In this document: piece by piece, positions 45,177-55,653 of the stretch | Layout: every line of letters begins with the position of its first letter | Numbering within the stretch: position 1 is the stretch's first letter | Assembly: GCF_022965805.1 (NCBI RefSeq) | Contig: NC_133108.1 | Coordinates: 25,635,545-25,699,544 of the forward strand | Direction of reading: 5' to 3' | Length of the DNA: 64,000 nt | Source: Primulina eburnea | Lineage: Eukaryota > Streptophyta > Magnoliopsida > Lamiales > Gesneriaceae | The notes under the pieces: generated by a model | Told to the model about the DNA's origin: nothing | The model's input: only the letters and a program-made list of their open reading frames with translations | Databases searched by the model: none | Translations under genes and position numbers: made by a program

Positions 45177-47030
45177 TCAACTGAATAGCTCGGGATGGCC
45201 TCTGTCTCATCTCAGACTCTTTTCCCATGTTGCTTCCTCGATGCCGTGACGACTCCATTGAACCTTCACAAGCCGGAATGGTCCTTGGTTCTGAGTTGTT
45301 TCTCTTTCTGATCAAGAATCTGTATCGGTCTTTCTTTATAGCTCAAGGTCTGATCTAACTCGGCTTCATCAGGCTGAATGACATGGGAATCATCTGGCAT
45401 GTATCTGCGCAACATCGATACATGAAAAACGTCATGTATACAGACAATGAAGGAGGAAGAGCAAGTCTGTAAGCTCGATCGCCAATCTTCTCAAGAATCT
45501 CATACGGACCGACGTATCTAGGAGACAACTTTCCTCGCTTGCCAAATCTTACAACGCCTCTGAAAGGTGAAATCTTCAAAATACTCTGTCTCCCTGCTCA
45601 AATACCAACGGTCTGCGTCTGACATTGGCGTACTTCGCTTGCCTATCCTGTGCCGTCTTCATTCGCTTCTGAATGATCTTCACTTTCTCGGTCATCTCAC
45701 GAATCATATCAGGCCCCAACTCTTGTACCTCAGAGATATCATCCCAGTGCAACGGAGATCTGCATTTCTTTCCGTATAAAGCTTCGAACGGTGCCATCTC
45801 AATGCTAGTCTGATAGCTGTTGTTGTATGAAAACTCGCACAACGACAATGAATCTTGCCAACTAGTATCAAAGTCTAGTACGACAGCTCTCAGCATGTCC
45901 TCTAAAGTCTGGATAGTCCGCTCTGACTGTCCGTCCGTCTGAGGATGATAACAGCCAGTCGCTCAGGCATGTACAGGTCGTACCCCAAAGCCTACGATGC
46001 CCAGGCGCGTCCTGTGCCAAAAGCGGAGAACGGGACATCTGGATCCGATCTGGATCCAGATCGGACTTCGGCCCACCACACCGTGTACTTTGTATATCTA
46101 ACGAACATCTCTGACATACAACTCTGCCATCTGATCGTGTCGGTAGGTCATTTTGTACGGACAAAAGCACGATGATTGGTCAGTATGTCTCATCACCACA
46201 CACACAATAGCGTCACCAGACCCGCGAGATAGAGGTGGCGTAACTTGTCACGACCAGGTCAGGGCAAATTAGGTTCCCAGTTCAGTCAGGAACAGCCACA
46301 ACTCTGACAGTAAACCCCGCCGGGCTTCTACCTCTTGTCCTTCACTGATGGCAACCATTCAGGCAATTAGGACACAAACTTATGCAATGTATGTCTTCAT
46401 CTGCATTCCACCGAATTGTGTCTTCAAGTCGTCTCTTACTTTCATAGCCCACCAGGATGAATGCTGAACCGACTACAGTGTGCCTCTTACATGATCTGTA
46501 GTCTCAAATCTGAAATCATTTGGCCCATTACTACCACTAAGCGGTTATTCAAATATCAGAACAGAATTCTCTAACCTGATACTCTGATATATGAACCAGC
46601 GCTCTGAACATCACCCCTCAACGATCTCTGACAGGCCGGACATACAGCTTCTTTTTGCGCTTTCTTTGATCCTCAAATAAGATCGGGCTCCAATCTGAAC
46701 GCATCAAGTCGCAACGGTTCACTCTCTGTATCAAATGTCAATCCAGAAAGAAAATATTCTATAAACTCGAGTAAAACCTTACAGTCGACACGGAACAGCG
46801 CACAGACCTTTAGACCATCAAGGAGTCCGTGCCGCTTGCATTCGATTTTCCTGGCATGGAATGTATTTGATATCTCGCAATCAAAAGCCCTTTCAGCCAG
46901 AATCAAGCCATCCGTCGTGCACCTCAGTTCAACTCTCGACTGACGAAAAAGAGATACTTCCGCTCTTATGATAGGAGAATAGAGATCTCACAATTTCTCG
47001 CCCATACAGATAATGCCGCCAGATCTTCAA
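45177..47030 (-). pseudogene. E unit 3 pol, partial, error-rich, ending at the gap
   Basis: Corresponds to 38369 to about 40110 of unit 2: chromodomain-like tail, integrase (ATG-free frames such as [20 protein letters not shown] at 45780-45850) and RNase H start up to KIWRHYLYG at the gap. It is broken by many single-base indels, sparse to about 45945 and dense afterwards. Some breaks may be assembly errors, so its true coding state cannot be judged. Confidence 0.8.
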
Positions 47031-47130
47031 NNNNNNNNNNNNNNNNNNNNNNNNNNNNNNNNNNNNNNNNNNNNNNNNNNNNNNNNNNNNNNNNNNNNNN
47101 NNNNNNNNNNNNNNNNNNNNNNNNNNNNNN
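47031..47130. other. Assembly gap, 100 N
   Basis: Exactly 100 N, the usual placeholder for a gap of unknown length. It hides the end of array E, the rest of D's 3' LTR and the 5' side of element H. Confidence 0.98.
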
Positions 47131-47970
47131 TGAACACCGAGTAGTAGATTGATTGGACACCAGTTTATACGAGGTCGCAAAGAGTTGGAGGATTGCAACC
47201 AAAGAAGCATTAGAACAGCATGGTACCATGATTACGTGGAAAATATTTATAGTTGAGTTTCATAAAAGATTTTTCCCAGTATCGTACAAACAAGATAAGA
47301 GTACAGAGTTTGCCAATTTGAAACCGGGCCAGCTGAATATTGAAGAATATGTGGCAAAATTCTCTACCTTACTACATTTTGCTCCTCATGTGGCTGGGAA
47401 TGATAAAGTTGTATTTGATCAGTTTATCAGCGGATTGAATCCTGAAATGTCTGCATTAGTAAATGTGGAACGACCCCATTATTTTTGTGACGCCTTGAAC
47501 AGGGCAAAGAGAGCTGAGGCAATTTTGATACAACAACGAGGAATTTCGTATGTTTCTCACCCCTAGAAACAACAACCTACAACTCAATTCTTGCAATCAC
47601 CATCTAGATTTGATAGTGGCAGTAGTAGTGGAGGAAAGAAAGATCTCCTGAAAGCTCGCAAGAAACAGTTTAAGAAGTTAGGGAGTGGTTCATCTAGCTC
47701 CAGTAGTTCTAGCGTGAGTTGTACGGGAGTTTATTGTAGTACTTGTGGAGGAAGACATTCCACAGAGCAATGTCGAGGTGTGGGGTAGTTTCCATGTTTG
47801 TCGACAGCCAGGACACTTTGCCAAAGTTTGCCCACAGAGATGTTCCCGAAGATCTCAGGGAGCAGAACCATCTGGATCAGTGGCACCGCCTGATAGACAA
47901 TCACCGGTTGTTCACTCTTTCCAACCGCCGATGACTCCTCAATCACAGCCAAGGCCAGGACACACCTGAC
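47131..47970 (+). pseudogene. Element H gag pseudogene, 5' side lost in the gap
   Basis: Gag of the A/D/E/I family from about the SWW/SWR motif (EVAKSWRIATKEALEQHGT) onward: [57 protein letters not shown] at 47564-47566 ends the first part. The Ser-rich linker and the first Cys/His motif, YCSTCGGRHSTEQC, continue in frame, then a small deletion near 47780 destroys the second knuckle. Closest in wording to element I. Confidence 0.82.
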
Positions 47971-49249
47971 GATGTAGTTGCAGATAATTGTTTCCTGTAT
48001 GGTTATCTTGCATATGTATTGATAGATACTAATGCATTCAATACGATTATCTTTCAATGAATTGCATTGATATATGCTTTTCCTATTGAGTTATTATATG
48101 CTATAGTATTTAGCTCTTTCTGTTGAAAAGAGGTTTTGTATCAGTGACATCTGTTAGACCTTGTATACTACAGTATGACATATATGAGATTGAGTTAGAT
48201 TGCATAGTACTTGTGTTGTCTGATTTTGACTACGTTATCTGGTGCTGATATGCTGACCAAGTACAGAACTACCGTAGATTGATTCCAGAAGATGGTAAGA
48301 TTTGGACCTGAAATGGCCGAAGCATGAACATTATACGGTAAGGATTCTAGATCTAGAATTCCTTTGATATGTGTGATGTTCATGATTTGATGATTATCGA
48401 AAGGAACAAAAGGATTCCTTATGTATGCAGTTGATTTACTGAAATTGAGCTTAACCTTGGCTGATTTTCCAGTGGCATGAGAGATGCTAGAATTGCTAAT
48501 ATTGTTCCGATGAGATCCCGGGTTGCCTCTGATTTGATAGATAGATTCCAGCATTGAGTGAATGCCAGGTACTGTTCTTATTTCTAGAACTCTGTACAGA
48601 ATGACACTAATTGAATTAAAAGAATTGAAGGATCAGTTAGAAGATTTACTGTTGAGAGTTACATCTAATTGAGTGTTTCTCTTTGAGATACTTCAGCTAT
48701 GTTTGTGGTTTGATGAACCGTATGCTCAGAAGTATTTTGATGATTTTATGCTTGTTTATCTGTGATATTCTAAAGTATTCAAAACATATGACTGATTGGA
48801 TCAAACAGTTGAGAATTGTGTTGAATATTCTTAGAACTGAGATGTTGTATACAGAAACTGTTGAGAGGTGAATATTGGCTGAGACAGACTGTATTCGGGG
48901 CATGTTATATCTAAAGATGGTATATCAGTTGATCTGAGCTCAGTTGAGAAGTAATCAATTGGCCGAGACCGACATCAGTGTTAGAAATTCGCAGTTTTAT
49001 GAGTTTAGCAGATCAGTATCGATGATTGATGCTTCAAATCTGATTGAATATTTCAATTGTTTTGAATTTGTGTTTGAAATAGACAGTAGACAGTGAAGAA
49101 TGTATATTGTGCAGTTCAAACCAGAGCTGATTATGATAATTAAAGCAGTTCAGTAAGTTGATCAGAATATTCAGAACTCGATATCGATAGTCAGAGCAGG
49201 GTATCGATCAGAGTATCAGGTAGGTGATATTGTATTGTATGTGAATAAC
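47971..49249 (+). pseudogene. Element H pol remnant with RT-core deletion, cut by element G
   Basis: Decayed protease (YLAYVLIDTNAFNTII near 48000-48055) and linker. The RT deletion junction is at 48681-48700, where codons equivalent to SPWGAP run straight into AVFMSLMNR (here S-L-stop-D-T-S-A-M-F, followed by a one-base loss and LMNRML). RNase H and linker relics follow to GNIVLYVNN, where G is inserted. The frame of this last motif resumes exactly after G. Confidence 0.78.
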
Positions 49250-50218
49250 TGTTGGAAACTAAATTCTGGAGTTTGACAAAACATAAAATCAACTAATATA
49301 TGAAAGCATATCCGGCAGCTGAACATTCAACTAAAATCAGTTGACACAAACTGATCAGTTGAGAACTGATCAGTTAAAACATTCAGCCGAAAACATTAAA
49401 GCTTCTCAACTGATGATACCTCGGGAAAGATCATTCAACAGACAAAAAGACATATCAGACAGCAACTGAATGTGGAAAGCCGCATTGCATAGAAAAACGT
49501 ATTTTGGCTATTGAGATTAATACGCCGTCTTACAATAAATGATGAAGCGGCAATCAAGAACTCTGTCCAATAAATGATAAGGAGGCAATCAACGGATACG
49601 AGAATTCAAAATTACCGTTGAAAGATAAGTCTATAAATATGACTAAAGAGCAGTTGACAAAATAGACGATTGACCAATCTCAAACTTGCCATTACTCTGT
49701 TAAAAAACTCTGCTCACACCTATCAGATCTATTCGTAGCAATCAAGGCTACATATTGAGCAATCTAGCACTGTGAAATATTGATAACTCGATAAGTGCTA
49801 AGTTCAGTTACTTACAGAGATCATTGTATTATACTAAGAGTTTCAGTTCAGGAAATAGATAAGTCCTAACTGAAGTGGGTCTGTACAAGCGTTGTACTCG
49901 ATCAAAGTCTTTTAGTGAATATCCTATCCTTGTGATAGAAGGGGTGACGTAGGAGTTATTCAATTCTCCGAACATCCAGAAACATATTGTGTTGTCTTTA
50001 CTTCAGCTTTTTACTTCCAGTTAGATATTCTATCTTTCAATCAGTTTATTTTCCGCAACTGCTTATTCAGTTTAACTGATTGATAATTGACAGACGGGAT
50101 ACTCAGTTCAGTTTGTAACAAAACTGAACTACCTTTTTCGAAAAACATTTAAATTTCTAGAAGTGTTTATTCAACCCCCCCTTTCTAAACACTCCTTAGT
50201 CAATAACCGATCCTAACA
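49250..50218 (+). repeat. Element G 5' LTR
   Basis: 969 bp. Contains many CAGTT/AACTG words, a 7-C run near the end, and terminal inverted TGTT/AACA. Confidence 0.93.
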
Positions 50219-50220
50219 AG

Positions 50221-50232
50221 TGGTATCAGAGC
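50221..50232 (+). other. Primer binding site, element G
   Basis: TGGTATCAGAGC two bases after the LTR; initiator tRNA-Met type. Confidence 0.93.
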
Positions 50233-50277
50233 GAGGCATATCCTGTCAAAGAATTATCTATCTTCAATCTAATCACT

Positions 50278-52246
50278 ATGTCTTCATTCAATAAGATTCC
50301 AATGTTCTCCAGGGAAGATTTTGATGATTGGAAAATCAGAATGCAGGCTCATCTAGCTGCACAAGACGATGACATGTGGTACGTCATAACTGACGGACCC
50401 ATGAAAATTTTGAAAGCAAACACAGCTGTTGCTATTACTGAAAGGGCACCTCACCGAATTGAAAAGCCTCGAGATGAGTGGACTACAGAGGACAAAAGAA
50501 AGGCAAATCTAGACAACGTTGCAAAAGACATATTGTATAAGACACTGGACAAAGTAACGTTCAGTAAGATCAAAATGTGCAAAAACCGCCAAAGAAATTT
50601 GGGAGAAGTTAATTCAACTTTGCGAAGGAAATGATCAAACAAAAGAAAACAAACTTACAGTTGCTATGCAGAAGTTCGACAACATCAGAATGAAGATGGG
50701 AGAAACAATGGATGAGTATGATGAAAGAACAAGCTGTATCATCAACGAACTAAATTCACTTGGAAAAGTGTATACAAATAAAGAAGTAGCGTTGAAAGTA
50801 ATCAGAGGACTTCCCAAAGAATGGGATGTCAAAACTATGGCAATGAGGGAATCCAAAGATCTTAACAAAGTTGAACTTCATGATTTATTTGCAGATCTAA
50901 AAGCATATGAGTTTGAACTTCAAACTCGAGAAGGAGAACCATCTACTCCAGCAGCAACTACTGCCTTGACAGCTGTTAGAAATGAATCAACTGGTTCAGT
51001 TGAGAAAACTGCTGATCAGCTGAGCAATGATGCCATGTCTCTATTCATTAAGAAATTTGGAAGATTCATGAGGAAAAATCAAGGAAATTTTCAGAAAAAC
51101 TACCAAAGAAACAACTCCAGAGAAGAGACTAATGTATGTTTCAACTGTGGCAAATCCGGTCACTTTATTGCCAACTGTCCAAAGCCTAAAAAGGATAATC
51201 AAATCTCAACTGAAAGAAAGAAAAAGATGTATGAACACAAAAGAAGGTCTAAAGACGAAAAGAAGCCTTACAAGAAGAGACATGAAGTACTTCTAGCTGA
51301 AGACAGCAAAGCCAAATGGGCAGAAACTGACAGCGAAGAGTCAGATCGAGAAAGCTCTTGCAGTTCAAGTGAGGATGAGGAAGAAGTAACATGTCTAATG
51401 GCAGACAACCTAGAAGATCAATCAAGCTGCGAGCAGGTATTTGATTTTAGCTCTATTGATTTTTCACGAGAAGAACTCATCTCAACTCTTCATGACATGG
51501 TCAATGAGTATCAAAAGCTTGCTTTATCATTTGAAAAACTCAGAGCAAAGCAAAATGATCCCAAAGACAATAAAACAAAAACTGATGAATCAGTTGAAAT
51601 GTTGAGTCTGAAAAGGGAGATTGCTGAACTCACTGATGAAAGAAGCAGGAATCAATCAATGATTCAAAAATTGTCGCTTGAAAATACAAAGCTCAATGAG
51701 CTCATTCAAGTTTGGAACAAATCATCTAAAACTTTAACTAATATACAGAACTCTCAGAAATCAGCTGATGATAAAACTGGTTTAGGATTCTGTGGTAAAG
51801 ATGATTTTTCTTCCCAAGATACTCAACCAAAACTGAATATGAACAAAGGGAAATATATTCACTTTGTAAAATCAGTTATGGTACAAAATCAAGAAGAGTC
51901 GAGCAAACTGACTGAACAGCCATCTCAGAATATGAATAAAGGCATGAGATGTGGAATTGGATATACTCCAAAGGGTAAGACTGACTCATGGAATCAGCAA
52001 CCGAAAACTCTCAGCAGGAAATATTCATATGGCTACTCAAACTACTACAATAGTAAGCCAGTTCAGAAAAGATATCGGCTGAACAATCAGTTGAAAAAGA
52101 ACAAAACACATGTCACATCATCCACACACTATACACCAAGCACACACAGACAGGGAAGGACTATATGGAATACAGCAACAGGACAGTCAGTTAAACTGAT
52201 TCAAGTCTGGATTCCAAAAGAACTAATCAACTATGGACCCAAATAG
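50278..52246 (+). pseudogene. Element G gag (copia type), one-base frameshift
   Basis: About 656 codons from ATG 50278 (MSSFNKIPMFSREDFDDWK). An extra A in a run of five (50579-50583) shifts the frame after KIKMCK, and the correct frame resumes at TAKEIWEKLIQL and is open to TAG 52244. The N-terminal UBN2-type Gag domain runs to about residue 215 (KLTVAMQKFDNIRMKMGET, ALKVIRGLPKEWD). Next come the zinc knuckle CFNCGKSGHFIANC (about 51137-51178), a basic stretch, an acidic Ser-rich stretch (TDSEESDRESS), a long coiled coil (51430-51720) and a Tyr/Asn-rich tail ending IQVWIPKELINYGPK. The tail recalls the WVPK motifs before protease in Sirevirus polyproteins. The frameshift may be real or a homopolymer error. 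Confidence 0.85.
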
Positions 52247-52853
52247 AAAAGGGTACCAGAATCTTATTCTGTGTTTAATTGCAGGCAACAGGAACAAGTA
52301 TTGGATCAATATGGAAAACGAAAGGACGCTTCTCTCTGTGACGATTGATATGCCAAGCACTATACTCGTCTTTAATCATTACTGTCTATTGCCGTCATTT
52401 TTATTTAATGCATTTATTTAGGGGGAATGATGGTTTAAGAGATTAACTAAGAAGACAGTTGTTAGTGAATTCCTAACTGAAAGGACTCAGTTTTTCCTAA
52501 CTGATCGTTCAGTTGAAAATTCTACTAATCTTCTCATCAAAGCTAATAAATTAAACCTATTATATTCCAAATCAAATGACGTGACTATCTGCTAAATCAT
52601 GATGAATTTAAGTTTACAACGTGTACACGTTTTTAACCGCTCAAAATTGCACACACATGGCACGCGTACATTATTTTTTGAAAAAACACAAATTATTTAC
52701 GGACTGACACGTGTCCAAAAATTTGAATAGTCACGAACATATGTACAATTGCCCGCTTCATTTCAGTTCTACTTTTTGATTATTCACAAACTGCCGAAAG
52801 TAAGAACAAATATCTTCTCTAAATTTCTCTTTCAGCAAATTACCCAGTACGAA
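52247..52853 (+). other. Element G spacer between gag and ORF2
   Basis: In gag's frame it reads on as RVPESYSVFNCRQQEQVLDQ. RQQEQVLD resembles the approach to a copia protease active site, which then does not appear, so pol seems to be deleted from this point. It holds a purine tract TTTAGGGGGAATGATGG (about 52417), a G-box-like ACACGTGTC (52708-52716), and a polypyrimidine-acceptor signal CTCTTTCAG ending at 52835, 18 bases before the ORF2 ATG. The last suggests a spliced ORF2 message. Confidence 0.5.
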
Positions 52854-55220
52854 ATGACGACTCAGATTCCCGCTTACATGCTTAATGCTATGACAATCAA
52901 TTTTGGATCCGTTTTATCTTTCGGAGATGATGAGGCCAAAAAGGTGTTTCAAAAACTCGAAAATGTTGGTCTGAGAACATTTCTGGGACAATCATCGCAG
53001 GATATATATCCAAAAGAACTTCAAGATTTCTATTCCTCTGGCCAAGTTGACTCAGAAGGTATCATAAATTCTACTGTTAATGATCAGTTGCTGACTATAT
53101 CTGAAGATTCTTTTGGGGAATTATTTTCTTTACCTTGTGACGGATTAGCACAACTTTCGGATGTCAAAGCATCTGATATTGATGAAATGCAAATCCTTTT
53201 ATCTGCTGATGGACGGAAAATTAAAGTTTCCGATCCTAAGAAGGAACTGAAACATGAAATTCAGTTGCTTGCTGATATAATTGCTAAAGGACTCTTAGCA
53301 AAAGCAGGATCATTTGCTGCACTTACATTGGAAAAGTTTCAAGCGATTACTACTATTATGACTGATCAAAAATTCAACTGGAAACGACTCATCTTCAACA
53401 TACTGAAGAATATGTTTTTGTCGTCAAAACAATCCAAGGGTTTTGCCGTACAAATCAGTTATCTTTTGAAACTAAAAGGTTTAGTGGATGCTGATTCTGA
53501 AAGATTATCGAAATTCAAGGTGTTCAATGCAAAGAACACTATGCCACCAAAAATCAACCTGGACATTTCTCCTGCCAAATTCGTCAAGATTAAGAAGGAG
53601 ATTGGAATTGATCAGGCGACTACCAAATCAGTCAAGAAAACCAAAACGTTAGCTCAACTGAAGGCTGCCAAAAGGAAGTTGATTTTGAGTCCATCAGAGT
53701 CAGAAAAGACATCATCACCTCAAATTGCGAAAAAGCCAAGAACTCAAAGGGTTAAAACTACTTCTGAGGTATACATTTCTACTGACAAAATGATTTCCTT
53801 TACTGATCAGCAGCCTATAGAAGCAGTTCCTCTACAGATTATCCCACAAGCTGATTCAGTAAGTACCATAAAGAAATCAGTTAGGACCCAGGCTCCTGTT
53901 ACTCAAATACCTCGACCAATTGGTGTAGCACCTGCCAGACCCAAAGGAATAAAATTTGTAGAACAAATTGAATCAACTCGAACTGGACTGGAAATTCCTC
54001 ATATCATGAGTACTGATAAAGGGAAAGGGAAATTGATTGAAGAACCCAGACCTTCCAACCCGATTCAGACTCATATTGATCTTGTATGGGGAAAGGTGAA
54101 TAGTTTTGCTGCTGCAAAAACTAAGTCCTATGATGCTTGGGTAGGCTATCGTACTGAGGTTTTTGCCAAGCAACTAAAGGAAAAGTCCGAGCTCCGAAAA
54201 TTCATCAAGCTGGAGGCCTTTGTTCTTCGAACTGTCAAAGCTGCCTCTATTGCTCAATCCTTAGAGAGGAAAAGTTATTTCTTTGATCAGATGAGAGCGA
54301 AGAAGTTGGCTCAATTTGTCGCTAAGCTTAAAAACAATTACTTGCCAACTGGTCCTACTGCATATGCTGATCAAGCTGTAATTACTCAGCTTGACACTGA
54401 CCTTATAGGGCTACTTTCTCGAATCAAATTTTGGGAATTGGATCAAGAGCTAGTAGTCTACCAAGAAGATTCAGATGATGATGTGGAACTAGTTGAAGAA
54501 GCACCCTCTAACACTACAGAACCATCATCAGCTTTAGTTCTTGTTCCAACTGAAGAGCCAATTTCTGATAAGCTTTCTTCACCACCTATTGAACAACAAC
54601 TATATACTGAAGCTGAGCTGACTTTCGCTCATATTGATGAAGTAATTCAAGCCGTGGTAGAAGAATCCAACCTTAGTGAACCAGTTAATGATAAAGTAGA
54701 TCATTCTGTTGATCAAACCCATCCAGAGGTCACTATTCCTTCAGAGGAAATTGTTCCACCAGATCAATCTGTTGATCAGGTTATACCAACAGAAATGCCA
54801 GATGACTCAATCGATCATTCCCTAGAAACATCAGTTCAGGTTGTGCCATCATCAACTGAACAAAATCCTTCCTCACAATCTCAGGATCAAGCAGAAATCC
54901 CTGCTAATGATATTTCAGTTCGAAATGTTACTGAAATAGTTTCAACTGATCAAGCCTTGATCGTTTCTGAACTTGATAAGGGTAATGCAAGCACTTCTCG
55001 CCAATCCAATCCTCCATCTTCAGCAGATTTTGATCTCATTTTTGAAGAAGTCCAACATATGCAGGACAGCATGAATCAAATCATTACTGCCATTTCCAAA
55101 ATTCAAAATACACAACTTTCGCACAGTCTGAAATTGGAAGAAAATCAGGAATCCTTGAAAAGACTGAAGGATATTCAATCTACTGTTACTGCTCTCTCTT
55201 TTGCAGTTGGTGATATTTAG
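52854..55220 (+). CDS. Element G ORF2, large protein of unknown function
   Basis: 788 residues from ATG 52854 (MTTQIPAYMLNAM), preferred over the earlier ATG at 52749 because it follows the acceptor-like signal. The N-terminal ~220 residues look globular (INFGSVLSFGDDEAKKVFQK, LRTFLGQSSQDIYPKELQDF, AKAGSFAALTLEKFQAITTI, FNWKRLIFNILKNMFLSSKQ). They faintly recall the 'putative plant transposon protein' domain, from memory. Then a Lys/Ser/Pro-rich disordered region, a helical block (about 425-560), a long acidic Ser/Thr/Pro/Gln region, and a coiled coil (about 728-788). No signal peptide or transmembrane segment is evident, so it is not a standard envelope. TAG 55218 is probably premature: the same frame is open to 55442. 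Confidence 0.75.
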   Translation: MTTQIPAYMLNAMTINFGSVLSFGDDEAKKVFQKLENVGLRTFLGQSSQDIYPKELQDFYSSGQVDSEGIINSTVNDQLLTISEDSFGELFSLPCDGLAQLSDVKASDIDEMQILLSADGRKIKVSDPKKELKHEIQLLADIIAKGLLAKAGSFAALTLEKFQAITTIMTDQKFNWKRLIFNILKNMFLSSKQSKGFAVQISYLLKLKGLVDADSERLSKFKVFNAKNTMPPKINLDISPAKFVKIKKEIGIDQATTKSVKKTKTLAQLKAAKRKLILSPSESEKTSSPQIAKKPRTQRVKTTSEVYISTDKMISFTDQQPIEAVPLQIIPQADSVSTIKKSVRTQAPVTQIPRPIGVAPARPKGIKFVEQIESTRTGLEIPHIMSTDKGKGKLIEEPRPSNPIQTHIDLVWGKVNSFAAAKTKSYDAWVGYRTEVFAKQLKEKSELRKFIKLEAFVLRTVKAASIAQSLERKSYFFDQMRAKKLAQFVAKLKNNYLPTGPTAYADQAVITQLDTDLIGLLSRIKFWELDQELVVYQEDSDDDVELVEEAPSNTTEPSSALVLVPTEEPISDKLSSPPIEQQLYTEAELTFAHIDEVIQAVVEESNLSEPVNDKVDHSVDQTHPEVTIPSEEIVPPDQSVDQVIPTEMPDDSIDHSLETSVQVVPSSTEQNPSSQSQDQAEIPANDISVRNVTEIVSTDQALIVSELDKGNASTSRQSNPPSSADFDLIFEEVQHMQDSMNQIITAISKIQNTQLSHSLKLEENQESLKRLKDIQSTVTALSFAVGDI

Positions 55221-55442
55221 AAAAATAGAGGTATCATGTCCAGTCTGACTGCCACTCAAGAATTGATTAACCAACGCGTCAACAATGTGGAATCGCTTGT
55301 GTCTCGGAAAATTGAACTACTGCAAGTCACAATGACTACTGCTATTGAAAATATGTCATCATCTGTCACGGTCCTCTCTTCTCACGTTCGCAAGCTATCT
55401 GACAAGATGGATGTATTTGACAAAAAGGGGGAAAGCAGCTGA
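55221..55442 (+). pseudogene. Continuation of ORF2 after a premature TAG
   Basis: In the same frame as ORF2: more coiled coil (SSLTATQELINQRVNNVESL, VTVLSSHVRKLSDKMDVFDK), stop at 55440-55442. The upstream TAG (GATATT/TAG/AAAAAT) is most simply a CAG-to-TAG change. The whole ORF2 would be about 862 residues ending in a heptad-rich tail. Confidence 0.7.
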
Positions 55443-55653
55443 AGAAACTGATATCATTTGACCAGTTATTTTATGATTCAGTTATGATAAAGAATTAGAA
55501 GAAGAATTAATCAAGCTATTATTTTCAACTGATACCAGTTTCTCAGACTTCTACAACAAATCAAAATATTCTATGATTCAGTTGCGTAATCTATTATCAA
55601 CAAAGAGCTGAGTTAAATCTCTTGGTTTTGTCAAACACCATAAAGGGGGAAAT
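55443..55653 (+). other. Element G 3' untranslated part with polypurine tract
   Basis: AT-rich and non-coding. TAAAGGGGGAAAT at 55641-55653 directly precedes the 3' LTR and should prime plus-strand synthesis. Confidence 0.8.

Larger units (their letters stand above)
29768..47030 (-). mobile_element. Tandem array E: LTR-internal-LTR-internal-LTR-partial internal
   Basis: Three LTRs of one family (29768-31578, 36457-38267, 43146-45073) alternate with internal regions (31579-36456, 38268-43145, and a partial 45074-47030) in the same minus orientation. Spacing repeats at 6689 bp. This is a tandem retroelement array with shared LTRs, as produced by unequal LTR-LTR recombination, rather than separate insertions, because no target duplication separates the units. 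It carries the most intact chromovirus coding sequence in the window. The distal end is hidden by the gap. Confidence 0.9.
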
